This document shows, piece by piece, positions 1 through 8,003 of a stretch of 36,065 bases of DNA. The stretch is from positions 1 to 36,065 of the forward strand of contig NZ_PDUD01000069.1 in the NCBI RefSeq assembly GCF_002646595.1, given 5' to 3'. The notes below the pieces were generated by a model. The model ran no database searches. It was not told the DNA's origin and saw nothing but the letters and a program-made list of their open reading frames with translations. Source of the stretch: Flavilitoribacter nigricans DSM 23189 = NBRC 102662. GTDB taxonomy: Bacteria; Bacteroidota; Bacteroidia; Chitinophagales; Saprospiraceae. Made by a program: the position numbers and the translations under genes. Position 1 is the first letter of the stretch; every line of letters starts with the position of its first letter.

Positions 1-186
1 CCAGTCGTTGAGATTCGGTAAAATCACTCTTACGCATCTGATAAGTTTTTTGAAAGTTAGATAATTTTGAAATAACTCTCTACTTATTTTTGGTTGCGCG
101 ATTTGGGAAGAGCACACTAGGAGTCAGAAGTAACCAGCTATTGGTGGAACCACGTCTATAAAAGAATGTAATGAAGCAAAAGAAGG

Positions 187-1110
187 TCAATTTTTTTTTA
201 CAAAAAAAGTAATTAACTCAGCTCTTTCTCCTGCTTCTATTTCTTCTAACATGTATAAGATCTGCCTTTCTTGACCAAATAGGTTCCTTTTTCTAGCTTC
301 ATTCAAGATGTTGATGAGGATAACTTTTGCTTTCTTGTTTTCTCCAATTCCAGAATAGAATTGCCCTGTATTTTTTAAAAAACTGATATGTGAAAGAGGA
401 GGTAATCTTCTTGAAATATAAGAGAATGCTCGTCTGTATTCAGAAAAAAGTTCTTTTGCTTTTGGATATTGGTCTGTGTTCATCAAGAATTCAAAGATGC
501 GTTTAATGGTGCTATAATATTCAATAGGCTTATTTTTTACATATAAACTTGCCTCATTTATTAGTTTTTGATGACCTTTAACAGACTGATGCATGATGAT
601 TTCTTGTCTTTCAAGTGGAATTAGATCTAATTTAGTAGCACCCTTCTTGCTAGTCAAAAGCAGGGCGTTTTCTCGCATTAACATTATAGACTCGTCATAT
701 TCTCCTAACGCTTTCTTTATAACGCCCAAAAACAGGGCAAACTTTACATGCTCTTTTATTAGTTCTTCGGAAACCATATTTAAACTTGATATGATTTCAA
801 CTGCTTTACATATATGTTCTAAAGCCAAAGTTAGAGTATATTGATCTTTTCCTTGATCTAAAAGCATCTGTGCTAACAGGGATTGTAGACGAGAGTATTG
901 AAAAGAATTTGAAGCCTTTGGTATAAGCTCAATTGCCTGGGCAATAGAAAGTCCGGCTAAGTAAACAGGATATGGATCTCCTGTTTTTTCGTACAATTTT
1001 TTTAGTTTTTTTATCTCAAGAAAAAGAAAAACTTCTATTGTATTGCTGCCACTACTGGCTAGCATATTTAAGTTTACATTATTTAACTTTATAAAACTGC
1101 GCGGTTCCAT
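187..1110 (-). CDS. Helical repeat (TPR-like) protein of unknown function
   Basis: The 307-residue product is almost entirely helical. It has repeated paired-helix stretches with small residues at TPR-like positions (for example YPKAKELFSEYRRAF and NKKAKVILINILNEA near residues 215-270), but no clear catalytic motif. No signal peptide is visible; it is probably cytosolic. It is the last gene of a leftward operon, 10 bp after the YdcF-like gene. The start is an ATG. The likely role is as a scaffold or sensor for the other products of the operon; that is inference from the fold type alone. I do not recognise a named family. Confidence 0.7.
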   Translation of the reverse strand: MEPRSFIKLNNVNLNMLASSGSNTIEVFLFLEIKKLKKLYEKTGDPYPVYLAGLSIAQAIELIPKASNSFQYSRLQSLLAQMLLDQGKDQYTLTLALEHICKAVEIISSLNMVSEELIKEHVKFALFLGVIKKALGEYDESIMLMRENALLLTSKKGATKLDLIPLERQEIIMHQSVKGHQKLINEASLYVKNKPIEYYSTIKRIFEFLMNTDQYPKAKELFSEYRRAFSYISRRLPPLSHISFLKNTGQFYSGIGENKKAKVILINILNEARKRNLFGQERQILYMLEEIEAGERAELITFFVKKN

Positions 1111-1120
1111 ATCGCATGGG

Positions 1121-1780
1121 CTAATTCTCTATAACAAAAGTGTCATATCCAGCTTTTTTCAAAGCTTCATAACTCCTCCATACAGTCGTAGGAATTTCTT
1201 GCGGAATTTGAAAACCTTTTTCTGCATAAATTTTTATTCTTTGTAAATCGCCAACCATAAGATTGATCATTCGATCTAGGGGGACCTCGCTGTTAGGATA
1301 GTCCCCAAAACTTAACTCAGGTGCTGAAACGAGCCATTCTATTTCAGGCCATTGTTTTGCTGCTGTTGCGTAGGCCCTACGACACATGTAGGGTTTGGTA
1401 ACTAAAATTCCTTTTTCAACATTAATCCCATGACTAGCTAAAATAGCTTTACTTTTTGTAACATTATCGCCTGTATTGGTAGCTTCTTCTTCTACTAGAA
1501 TTTTTTCTCTAGGTACTCCCATTTTTTCAGCAATGTTAGCAAAATGCTTTCCTTCGCTAGTATTCCATATTTTTTTTGTTACTTTTCCAAAGCCTCCGGA
1601 TGTGATCAATAGAGGAGCATAGCCATCGAGTACTAGTTGAGCAGCATGAATTGCCACTCTCTCATCATGGCTTCCCATAGCCAAGATGAAATCGGCTTCC
1701 TCTAAAGCAAAATCAAGGTTGTGGTAGTCCCATAATATTTGAGCATTTTTTAAGATATCTTCTTTTATCTCTCTCATCAT
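1121..1780 (-). CDS. YdcF/SanA-like DUF218 domain protein
   Basis: The 219-residue product has the layout of the DUF218 (ElyC/SanA/YdcF) family. A hydrophobic strand ends in ADFILAMGS (about residues 29-37). It is followed by RVAIHAAQLVLDGYAPLLITSGG, an acidic segment VEEEATNTGDNV (about 96-107) and the ILVTKPYMCRRA block (about 125-136). Family members are Rossmann-like proteins; some bind nucleotides such as SAM, and most are uncharacterised. No N-terminal membrane segment is seen, unlike SanA, so it is probably soluble like YdcF. It starts 2 bp after the stop of the dioxygenase-like gene, so the two are almost certainly co-translated. Two ATG codons are adjacent at the start. Confidence 0.85.
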   Translation of the reverse strand: MMREIKEDILKNAQILWDYHNLDFALEEADFILAMGSHDERVAIHAAQLVLDGYAPLLITSGGFGKVTKKIWNTSEGKHFANIAEKMGVPREKILVEEEATNTGDNVTKSKAILASHGINVEKGILVTKPYMCRRAYATAAKQWPEIEWLVSAPELSFGDYPNSEVPLDRMINLMVGDLQRIKIYAEKGFQIPQEIPTTVWRSYEALKKAGYDTFVIEN

Positions 1781-1782
1781 AA

Positions 1783-2685
1783 TTAATTAGAATTATAAAA
1801 GTCATTTGTTCGAACAAATGACTGTAAGAGTAATCTGCGTTTGTTCTCAGGTATATCTTTTTGGCCATAGCCAAGAGGTTCTCTTCCGTGAAGGACTCGA
1901 TGCTGATTTAGAATCAGCATCTGCCCCCGTTCCAATAAGAATGTAATTTTGCGTGATTCCAGTATATGAAGCATTTCTCTTAACGCTTTTTGAGTCACTT
2001 CGTCAGCTTCCGATGATAAAAGGTTTCCTGTAAATCTATATTTCCAAAGGGAATTGAAATTAAGAACTGGAAAAGGGTTGATATCTTGGCCTATTCCGTT
2101 TAGCTCAATTACTACACCATCGCTAAATTTAGACATGCTGAGAATTTGTACATGCTTTGGAGATAACATTTTTTCTATTCCATCAAATGAAGAAACTATA
2201 GATCTTCCTCCAAGAGCTGGATCATGTCGTATTGCCAAAAGACAAACAATATCTGGAGGATTAGCTGCATTTACAAAATCTAAATGAAGTGGGCTAATAC
2301 CAACGCCGCCAGACCTATTGGCCGGGCGTTTTAAATCTACCCCAAGTTTACGCCAATGGCCGGGATGTTTTTTGAAAACGCGAAAAGGAGATCCTAATGT
2401 ACTTAGCAAATAAGTACAAATAGGTGCAGCATCACTCTCTGAGTACTTATCCAGTAGAAAAGCAAGGTTGATAATAACAAATCCTTGACCTCTTAGAATT
2501 CGGTGAAATAAATCGAAAAAGACTTCTAATTCTTTGGACAAAATGCCTGTTTTCTGGATAATCGTTTCGCCATGAAGCCACTCTTTAAAGTCCCAGCTAT
2601 TCACCCGGAATTGTTTCGAAGTATCGAGTAAATGATCTATAATCGAATGCGATACGTCAATTGTATAGGCCTTTTTATTCTCCAT
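1783..2685 (-). CDS. TauD/TfdA-type Fe(II)/2-oxoglutarate dioxygenase-like protein
   Basis: The 300-residue product carries the facial triad of the TauD/clavaminate synthase-like superfamily. HxD is at His134-Leu-Asp136 (SPLHLDFVN), the distal His266 lies in NQHRVLHGRE, and arginines at 283-284 are placed to bind 2-oxoglutarate. These enzymes couple decarboxylation of 2-oxoglutarate to hydroxylation of small molecules or amino acids. The HRVLHGRE block is most like the amino-acid hydroxylases of this superfamily (asparagine or arginine hydroxylases). The substrate cannot be read from the sequence. Its start overlaps the end of the upstream two-TM gene by 11 bp, and the DUF218 gene follows after 2 bp. 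Confidence 0.85.
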   Translation of the reverse strand: MENKKAYTIDVSHSIIDHLLDTSKQFRVNSWDFKEWLHGETIIQKTGILSKELEVFFDLFHRILRGQGFVIINLAFLLDKYSESDAAPICTYLLSTLGSPFRVFKKHPGHWRKLGVDLKRPANRSGGVGISPLHLDFVNAANPPDIVCLLAIRHDPALGGRSIVSSFDGIEKMLSPKHVQILSMSKFSDGVVIELNGIGQDINPFPVLNFNSLWKYRFTGNLLSSEADEVTQKALREMLHILESRKITFLLERGQMLILNQHRVLHGREPLGYGQKDIPENKRRLLLQSFVRTNDFYNSN

Positions 2686-3136
2686 CTTGAAATAGCTTAT
2701 TACGTAACTTGACAGCTCGCTTATTCGCTCTTTGAGTTAGGTATCCGAATACACCAGCAAAAATTATGAGAAGTAAAAAAAGCCACCAAGAACGTTTATC
2801 GATTTGGTCGATTGATTGCTCTGAACCAAAAAGACTTGTTGCAAAACCAAGAATAGTACCGATTATTGTCCATAGAATAGTTTGCATTAGTGTAACATCT
2901 CCTCGCAACTCATCAAGTCTTTGTAATAAGGAAATGTTTACTAGGCGAACCGTCAATTCTTCTCGATTTGGCATTTTTACAGGAGCAGAGTGGCGATACT
3001 CTCCTATAATTTCTGATGAAAGCTCATCTAAAGAAAGGTTTAGTAATCCAACTTCGGCATCTTCTTTTTTTGGTAAAGAAGAAAAATCTTCAGTATTCTC
3101 ACTAACTGGAGGTTTACTCTTATTATTTTCTGCCAT
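2675..3136 (-). CDS. Two-TM membrane protein, first gene of the dioxygenase operon
   Basis: The 153-residue product has an acidic, disordered N-terminal half (residues 1-60) and an amphipathic helix. Two membrane spans follow at about 84-103 (MQTILWTIIGTILGFATSLF) and 117-134 (WWLFLLLIIFAGVFGYL), then a basic tail (RANKRAVKLRNK). By the positive-inside pattern both ends probably face the cytoplasm. It overlaps the dioxygenase gene by 11 bp. A perfect 13-bp inverted repeat lies just upstream of its ATG. No family is recognised. Small two-TM proteins often act as membrane anchors or effectors in accessory operons, but nothing here proves that. Confidence 0.7.
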   Translation of the reverse strand: MAENNKSKPPVSENTEDFSSLPKKEDAEVGLLNLSLDELSSEIIGEYRHSAPVKMPNREELTVRLVNISLLQRLDELRGDVTLMQTILWTIIGTILGFATSLFGSEQSIDQIDKRSWWLFLLLIIFAGVFGYLTQRANKRAVKLRNKLFQDGE

Positions 3137-3153
3137 TTGTATAGACTTGTTCT

Positions 3154-3190
3154 CTAATTAGCATCAAAACATAGAAATGATGCTAATTAG
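3154..3190. promoter_or_regulatory. Perfect 13-bp inverted repeat before the 0.2-3.1 kb operon
   Basis: CTAATTAGCATCA (3154-3166) and TGATGCTAATTAG (3178-3190) are exact reverse complements separated by 11 bp. They end 18 bp before the ATG at 3136. The 24-bp centre-to-centre spacing suits a dimeric repressor binding two turns apart; as RNA it would form a strong hairpin in the 5' leader. Further upstream (3191-3416) the DNA is AT-rich with a TACATA microrepeat near 3201-3216 and no visible gene. Confidence 0.65.
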
Positions 3191-3416
3191 CACAACGTAC
3201 ATATACATACATATAGTTCCAATTTCGTATTATTTTCCAGTGAGTGTACATAAATTTTTAAGAACACAATCCCCATATAGTGCTTAATTTACCCAAATTT
3301 TACTCTTGAGCTGTAATTAAGAGGTAATCATTTATGCTTTTTTCTTAATATTTTACGAATTTTTAACCAGTATTTAACCTATTAAGATTATGTCGTACTA
3401 ACCTAATTTCCCGCTT

Positions 3417-4340
3417 TTAAGATTGTCTATCTCTAAGCATATCATTCAAATCCTCAAACGGCAAAAACATCCGACTCTCATCAAACACCGACTTCCCAAA
3501 GTCCCCAATAAACTGCTGACTACAGTCCTTCCCAGATCGATTATTATCCAAATAAGTATGAATAGCCGTATACCCTTCTTCTTTGATAAAACCCACAGTC
3601 TTCTGATAAGAAGAAAGCGAATGCATCACCACCGAATCTCCAGCCAGGTTATCCGTTTTCATCATAGTGAGCAAGGACAGAAAATCCGTCATCCCTTCAA
3701 ATATGTTAACCACACCATTCCCACTTTTAAAGCCCCGGATAATGCTGATATCCCGCTTGATCAATGCCGATTTAAAAGGATGATCATCCAAAGCCGCCCG
3801 GATCTCATAGCCACCAGATCGGTTTTCCATACCAAAGGCAAAGTATTCCTTCCCATTGACCAGGTTGCGGTAGTGCACTTCTTTGAGATATTTTCTGGCC
3901 AGCGATTCCGAGATCATCCGTTTTTGGGTGAGGTATTTGATGATCGCCAGATTTTCAATGTCTTTGGCTTCGATAAACTCCAATTGCCGCGCCTGCGGCT
4001 CGGCTGGCTGTTGAAAAGAAAAAAGATCATTACTTGGTGTTCGAATTAATTGTATAGGGTGCTTACCATATAGGTCATCCAAAAACCGTAAAGCATCACT
4101 TACGCGAGTATACCCTTCATATCGTAGGATGAAATCGATCACGGTACCGCCGCTATCAGCAAAGTCATTCCAGATCCATTTTCCGCCCAGGTAGGATGTA
4201 TGGAAAGAAGGTTCTGTTTCCTTCCGGAAAGGAGAGCAATACCAATATTCAAAACCGCCTTTTTGAATACTAACCGGTTGATAACCCAATCGAGAAAGTA
4301 TATCCGGAAGTGAAAGTTTTTTGGCCTGTTCGCTGTTCAT
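3417..4340 (-). CDS. CHC2/Toprim primase-like protein of a mobile element
   Basis: The 307-residue product has a CHC2-type N-terminal domain (about residues 10-95) with the conserved core SPFRKETEPSF, the WNDFADSGGTVIDFI loop, and a Toprim-like C-terminal half. In the latter, VNIFEGMTDFLSLL (about 212-225) supplies the acidic residue, and TYLDNNRSGKD (about 262-272) stands for the usual DxD. Such proteins resemble DnaG primase and are common in Bacteroidota mobilizable elements, where they support element replication or strand synthesis after transfer. Of the four zinc ligands of true CHC2 fingers only one Cys is evident (Cys29), so zinc binding is probably lost. It lies downstream of the ParA and DNA-binding partner genes on the same strand. 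Confidence 0.8.
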   Translation of the reverse strand: MNSEQAKKLSLPDILSRLGYQPVSIQKGGFEYWYCSPFRKETEPSFHTSYLGGKWIWNDFADSGGTVIDFILRYEGYTRVSDALRFLDDLYGKHPIQLIRTPSNDLFSFQQPAEPQARQLEFIEAKDIENLAIIKYLTQKRMISESLARKYLKEVHYRNLVNGKEYFAFGMENRSGGYEIRAALDDHPFKSALIKRDISIIRGFKSGNGVVNIFEGMTDFLSLLTMMKTDNLAGDSVVMHSLSSYQKTVGFIKEEGYTAIHTYLDNNRSGKDCSQQFIGDFGKSVFDESRMFLPFEDLNDMLRDRQS

Positions 4341-4368
4341 GCTATCCTTTCCTACTGCCGGCAGTTCA

Positions 4369-4647
4369 TCAGTTTGGCCGTTTGTCAGTAGCGGAGGTCA
4401 GCCGTTCATACTTTTCCTGGATGGCCTGTAGGCAAAAGGTTTTGAGTTCCATCGATTCATCGATGAGTAGCTTCTTTAGTTCTTTGTGAAAACTTACCGG
4501 GATATCCACTGTGGCGCGGGTGGTTTTCTCTTTTTTCGGCTGTGCTATATTCTGATGGATCTGGTGGACAGCGGCCTCCACCTGGTGCTCGTCCGGAGTG
4601 GCTTGGTTAATCAGATCTGTAATGCTTCTTTTTTCTCGTTTGGACAT
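4369..4647 (-). CDS. Small ParA partner protein, ribbon-helix-helix-like
   Basis: The 92-residue product starts MSKREKRSI at 4647; an in-frame ATG 48 bp upstream lies inside parA and is less likely. The ATG overlaps the TAA of parA in the arrangement TAATG, which implies translational coupling. Its C-terminal half (TTRATVDIPVSFHKELKKLL, then IDESMELKTFCLQAIQEKYERL) has a short strand followed by two helices, the pattern of ribbon-helix-helix DNA-binding proteins. Such proteins beside ParA usually bind the centromere and repress the operon. The N-terminal 40 residues are polar and probably contact ParA. A role in partition is inferred from this context. Confidence 0.75.
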   Translation of the reverse strand: MSKREKRSITDLINQATPDEHQVEAAVHQIHQNIAQPKKEKTTRATVDIPVSFHKELKKLLIDESMELKTFCLQAIQEKYERLTSATDKRPN

Positions 4648-5312
4648 TATGCGACCTCCAGTTTTTCGATGAGTTTGGTTTCTATTTCCCGGCAAAAAGC
4701 AGTGACTTCCGCTTCTGCTTTTGGATCATCCCACTCCAGGGCAGTCAAACCGTATTTACTGCTCCGCTTGTGGGCCACTCTTTCGTGGATGACCTGTTCC
4801 AGTGGTGTGATCCCGTATTTTTCGAACAAGGATAAAGCATCCTTTACTTCATGGCCTTCCCCATTCCAACTGTAGCGGTTGAGGATCAGGAAGGCGGGAA
4901 TTTCTGTCTTTACCGTTTTCGCGTCCTCGTATCTGCGGAGAAAGCGCTCAAAGCTTTTCAAGTCATCGATGGAAGGTGTCAACGGAATGATCAGGAAGTT
5001 GGCCAGTAGAATCATTTTGGTAGTGACCTTTTCCAGTTGGGGTACGCCATCAATGATGATCACCCGGTAGCCATTGCCCTGGTGAGTTTTAATGTCGTTG
5101 ATCAATCCATCAGTACTGGACATAGGAAACACATCAATTTGCGGCTCGGTACCGGCTTCCCGGCGGGTGCGCCAATCACAGGTCGTCCGCTGCTCGATGT
5201 CGGTATCGATGATACAGGTCTTTTCGCCTTGCCGGGCAAAGTAAACGGCCAGGTTCCGGCTAAGAGTAGATTTGCCGACGCCGCCCTTTAGGTTGGTCAC
5301 TGCTATGATCAT
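4647..5312 (-). CDS. parA: ParA-family partition ATPase
   Basis: The 221-residue product has a deviant Walker A motif KGGVGKST at residues 9-16, the switch-I-like IIDTDIEQRTTCDWR (about 38-52) and a Walker B strand YRVIIIDGVPQLE (about 77-89). These place it in the ParA/MinD/Soj family of ATPases that move DNA cargo. I start it at 5312 (MIIAVTN) because AAGGAGA lies just upstream and the P-loop is near the N-terminus in this family; the frame stays open 39 codons further up without homologous sequence. It is followed directly by its probable DNA-binding partner. The role is segregation, or possibly a step in transfer, of the mobile element. Confidence 0.9.
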   Translation of the reverse strand: MIIAVTNLKGGVGKSTLSRNLAVYFARQGEKTCIIDTDIEQRTTCDWRTRREAGTEPQIDVFPMSSTDGLINDIKTHQGNGYRVIIIDGVPQLEKVTTKMILLANFLIIPLTPSIDDLKSFERFLRRYEDAKTVKTEIPAFLILNRYSWNGEGHEVKDALSLFEKYGITPLEQVIHERVAHKRSSKYGLTALEWDDPKAEAEVTAFCREIETKLIEKLEVA

Positions 5313-5699
5313 GTAGTTTTCTCCTTCGTTACTGGTAGTATAAACTGACGAACTGCCGAACGGAAATACTTTTTGCAGGAGAAACTGAAAAGAGGTTGAA
5401 AAAATGATCTCGGTGATTTCGGGCAACACAAGGAAAATGCAAGACTGCCATACTGCGATCAGTCTAAACGGTCAAACTGTAGAAAGGAAAAACTGCTATC
5501 AGGTTTACCTTTCTTGGAAAAAAGGATCTGCGGAGTTAATAAAAGCTATGGAAAGCGACAAGCACAATAGGTTTTATTAACGGAGCATACCGATATTGCC
5601 CGCCCACCAGGCGGGCCGCGCGCGAAATACGCACAGCATTAATTTGATGATATGGTAAGGAGCAGAGGAGGCCGGCGCTCCTCCGTCCTATACCTGGCT
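5313..5699. other. Gene-free interval with two inverted repeats; candidate parS or oriT
   Basis: No gene is convincing here. GTTAATAAAA (5535-5544) and TTTTATTAAC (5572-5581) form a perfect 10-bp inverted repeat with a 27-bp spacer. GCCCGCC (5598-5604) and GGCGGGC (5610-5616) form a GC-rich hairpin with a 5-nt loop, followed by a run of alternating CG. A further imperfect hairpin lies close to the ardC stop (about 5668-5683). The position between ardC and parA fits a centromere-like site, a transfer origin or the parA promoter; none can be proven here. Confidence 0.45.
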
Positions 5700-6620
5700 T
5701 TAGTCCTCATATTTCCTTTGGATAGCCAAAATATAATCCACTGCCTTTTGTGCTTCCGCTGCGGCTTTGAAGATCAGTTTTTTATCCGCCTTTAGCGCTG
5801 ATAACCAGCCCTGCAAATAGGCCGCGCTGTTCTCGGTAATCTCATCGTAATTGATGCCTACATGAGCCGCAAGGAAGGAAGCTCCCATTTCCGCCAGCAG
5901 TTCTTCTTTGCTATACCCGGCAGAGCCAAACGGGTTTAGGCCCATTACCCCTTCCCGGTCCAGTCTGGATTTGTGGCCAGTGGAATGGCTCAGCTCGTGG
6001 AAAAAAGTCACATAGTATTCTTCCGCCGTAGTAAACTGCCGGATATCTGGCATGTTCAGTTTATCGGCTATTGGGTTGTAATAGGCTTTATTAGCATCTT
6101 CAAAAACGTATTGCGGGGCGTTGGGTACATTCTTGATAATGGCTTCACATTTGACTATGCGTTCGTGTTCCTGTAATTCTACTTCTGGAATATCAAATTC
6201 GATGTCTTCAATGTCGGCAATATTGAACACCTTAAAGCATTTTAGCATCGGAATGATCTGTACCTCTTCGCCCATCCCTTTCAAAGCTTTGGCCTGATCC
6301 AAGCTCACATAATTGTCTTCCTGATCCTTGAATAAGGGTTTGAAGAAATAGACCGTTTCGGCTTTAGATCCCTTCCGGATCTTGCCACCCATATTTTTGG
6401 CCTGTCTGAAGGTCATGAAATACGGAATTGGGTGTTCTGTTAGGTTCATTAAAATGGCATTTATGCCGGTGTACTGGTGTTTGGTGGCATAATTTCGGGC
6501 CAGTCCGTAGCGGTTCCAGGTACAACGCCAGGGGCTAACGCCTTTTTCTAGTAACGTGATCATTTTGTTGGTTACCTCCTGATAGAGGTCTTTTTTAGTG
6601 GTGTTTTTCTGCTGTCTCAT
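5700..6620 (-). CDS. ardC: ArdC-type antirestriction protein with zincin domain
   Basis: The 306-residue product has the N-terminal ssDNA-binding ArdC/DUF1738 domain. The signature runs from DLYQEVTNKMITLLEKGVSP through PWRCTW and ARNYATKHQYTGINAILM (about residues 11-58). The C-terminal metallopeptidase-like domain has HELSH at 208-212 and GHKSRLDR at 215-222. ArdC proteins bind single-stranded DNA and protect incoming mobile DNA against host restriction; some have zincin-dependent activity. The length and domain order are typical. It is probably controlled from the palindrome AACGGTTCATAACCGTT just upstream. Confidence 0.92.
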   Translation of the reverse strand: MRQQKNTTKKDLYQEVTNKMITLLEKGVSPWRCTWNRYGLARNYATKHQYTGINAILMNLTEHPIPYFMTFRQAKNMGGKIRKGSKAETVYFFKPLFKDQEDNYVSLDQAKALKGMGEEVQIIPMLKCFKVFNIADIEDIEFDIPEVELQEHERIVKCEAIIKNVPNAPQYVFEDANKAYYNPIADKLNMPDIRQFTTAEEYYVTFFHELSHSTGHKSRLDREGVMGLNPFGSAGYSKEELLAEMGASFLAAHVGINYDEITENSAAYLQGWLSALKADKKLIFKAAAEAQKAVDYILAIQRKYED

Positions 6621-6650
6621 GGTTTTATCCTTTTTAATAAGTTGATAATG

Positions 6651-6667
6651 AACGGTTCATAACCGTT
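6651..6667. promoter_or_regulatory. Palindromic operator-like site before ardC
   Basis: AACGGTT-CAT-AACCGTT is a perfect 7-bp inverted repeat with a 3-bp centre, 30 bp upstream of the ardC start codon. Its size and place fit a dimeric repressor site. The rest of the interval up to the radC stop (6668-6808) holds no evident gene. Confidence 0.5.
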
Positions 6668-6808
6668 CTGCCTTCTCGGCGAGAGATAAAGGGGGAGCAG
6701 GCGCAAGGGGAGGGTTAACCTTGCCCGGTTTGCACAAATGAATCTTTGATGAATGCGGAAAATTGGGATACCCTTGCCGCCTGCTGGGGAGTTCGTCCCC
6801 TTAGATCT

Positions 6809-7270
6809 TTAGATCATTCCTTCGTCGGCAAAAGACAGGTAGCCGCCTTCGGGTGACAGGATCAGGTGATCCAGTACGAGAATGTCAAGCAGTTCGCCGG
6901 CTTTGACCAGTTTGTTAGTCAGGGCGATATCGGCCTGGGATGCGCGAAGCTGGCCCGATGGGTGATTATGCGCTAAGATCAGGCTGCTGGCCCTGCATTT
7001 TAATGCGGCGGCAAAAATGATCTTGGCATCTACTACCGTACCGGCTACGCCGCCCTGTGATACAGGATAACGGCCCATTACCCGGCTCGCTCGATCCAGC
7101 AACAGGATGAAAAATTCTTCATACAGGTTAATGGTCCCTTCGTCCCAATTGGCGGCCAGTATTTCGTAAGCATCAAAAGAGCTTTTGACTTGTGGCCGGT
7201 CGGCTGCTTTTACCTTGTTGTAGTACACCATCTTTACTTCGGTGACCTGAGTAGGGATCTTGTAAGTCAT
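6809..7270 (-). CDS. radC: RadC-family JAB-domain protein
   Basis: The 153-residue product is the JAB/MPN+ domain alone. The zinc signature is HNHPSG at residues 101-106 followed by Asp114, with an upstream glutamate in the NLYEEFF block (about 48-54). The short form, lacking the N-terminal HhH region of chromosomal RadC, is typical of mobile elements and prophages. There it lies next to ArdC and is often described as a DNA-repair protein, although its true biochemical role is unsettled. It is transcribed leftwards toward ardC with a 188-bp gap. Confidence 0.92.
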   Translation of the reverse strand: MTYKIPTQVTEVKMVYYNKVKAADRPQVKSSFDAYEILAANWDEGTINLYEEFFILLLDRASRVMGRYPVSQGGVAGTVVDAKIIFAAALKCRASSLILAHNHPSGQLRASQADIALTNKLVKAGELLDILVLDHLILSPEGGYLSFADEGMI

Positions 7271-7760
7271 GTTCGTAATTTTTACGGATTGTTAATTAGG
7301 AAACTCCCTTCATTCGGGAGCGGAGGTGATACCTCGTGGGCAGTTTTTCTTTTGCTGCCGGATACGTAATTGAGGTTGCCTCCCTTTTGCAAGGCAGCAT
7401 CACGAACAGCCGGAGACGGTGTCAAGGAAGGAGGAGTTATTTTTATTGCAGAGAAAAATCAGTCCGGAAAGTTTACGGTCCTTTACTCCGATGGAGGCAG
7501 GGCGTATCTTGCCGAAGCAAAAAAAGGGAGGAAAAACGCAATTACAGGCGGGAAAAGGGAAACAGGCAAGGCGTGAGGTAGCACTGTAGCTCACATCTCA
7601 CTTTGCCGATTGTTCCTGGGTGCCTGAGCTGGCGGCGAGTTTTTGAGAAAACCGTGACAGCTTAGGGGAATATGAGGGAAAGTGAACAGCGTCCCGGAAA
7701 TGGAGCATTGAATTAAAGCCCCGGATATAGTATATTTGTTAAGCTATACTGTATAATATT
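7271..7760. other. Interval with a possible small CDS between radC and the toxin-antitoxin pair
   Basis: No gene is certain. A short rightward frame at about 7370-7576 reads as a plausible soluble peptide (for example VIFIAEKNQSGKFTVLYSDG), and the DNA around 7428-7437 contains an AGGAGG-like string, but no ATG sits at a suitable distance. An overlapping rightward frame can start at TTG 7447-7449. Small hairpins lie at 7305-7320 (CTCCC/GGGAG) and 7323-7335 (GAGGT/ACCTC). The right end holds the promoter of the toxin-antitoxin pair. Confidence 0.3.
7708..7755 (+). promoter_or_regulatory. Promoter and operator of the toxin-antitoxin pair
   Basis: TTG at 7708-7710 and TATATTTG at 7731-7738 are separated by 20 bp and match the Bacteroidota TTG-N19/20-TAnnTTTG promoter. 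TATAGTATA (7726-7734) overlaps the -7 box, and the inverted half-site TATACTGTATA (7745-7755) lies between it and the ATG at 7761. An antitoxin or toxin-antitoxin complex bound here would block the promoter, the usual autoregulation of such pairs. Confidence 0.6.
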
Positions 7761-8003
7761 ATGACTGTAGAATCACTAAAGGCGGAAAGTTTGAAGTTGG
7801 ATAAGGCAGGCCGGAAAGAGCTGGCCTACTTCCTGCTGGAGAGTATCATCGAAACCGATGAAGACTTTGCCCTGGAGCTTTCGCCCGAACAACAGGCCGA
7901 ACTGGAACGACGTATGGAGGCTTTTGAGAAGGGCGAAATGACCTTCACTCCTGCTAAAGAAGTCCTCAGCCGAATCCGCGGGAAGCATGGCCTGCAACAT
8001 TGA
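7761..8003 (+). CDS. Antitoxin, addiction-module component family
   Basis: The 80-residue product matches the small putative addiction-module antitoxin family. It has an N-terminal helix pair (ESLKAESLKLDKAGRKELAY, FLLESI), an acidic linker and a C-terminal tail ending PAKEVLSRIRGKHG. Proteins of this family neutralise RelE/ParE-type toxins and repress their own promoter. It overlaps the toxin gene by 17 bp. The start is fixed by the ATG 23 bp after the promoter box. Confidence 0.88.
   Translation: MTVESLKAESLKLDKAGRKELAYFLLESIIETDEDFALELSPEQQAELERRMEAFEKGEMTFTPAKEVLSRIRGKHGLQH

Noticed and set aside
2-63. Possible 3' end of a rightward gene at the left edge
   Set aside because: Only about 20 codons are open before a stop; too short to support. 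The rest of 1-186 shows no gene.
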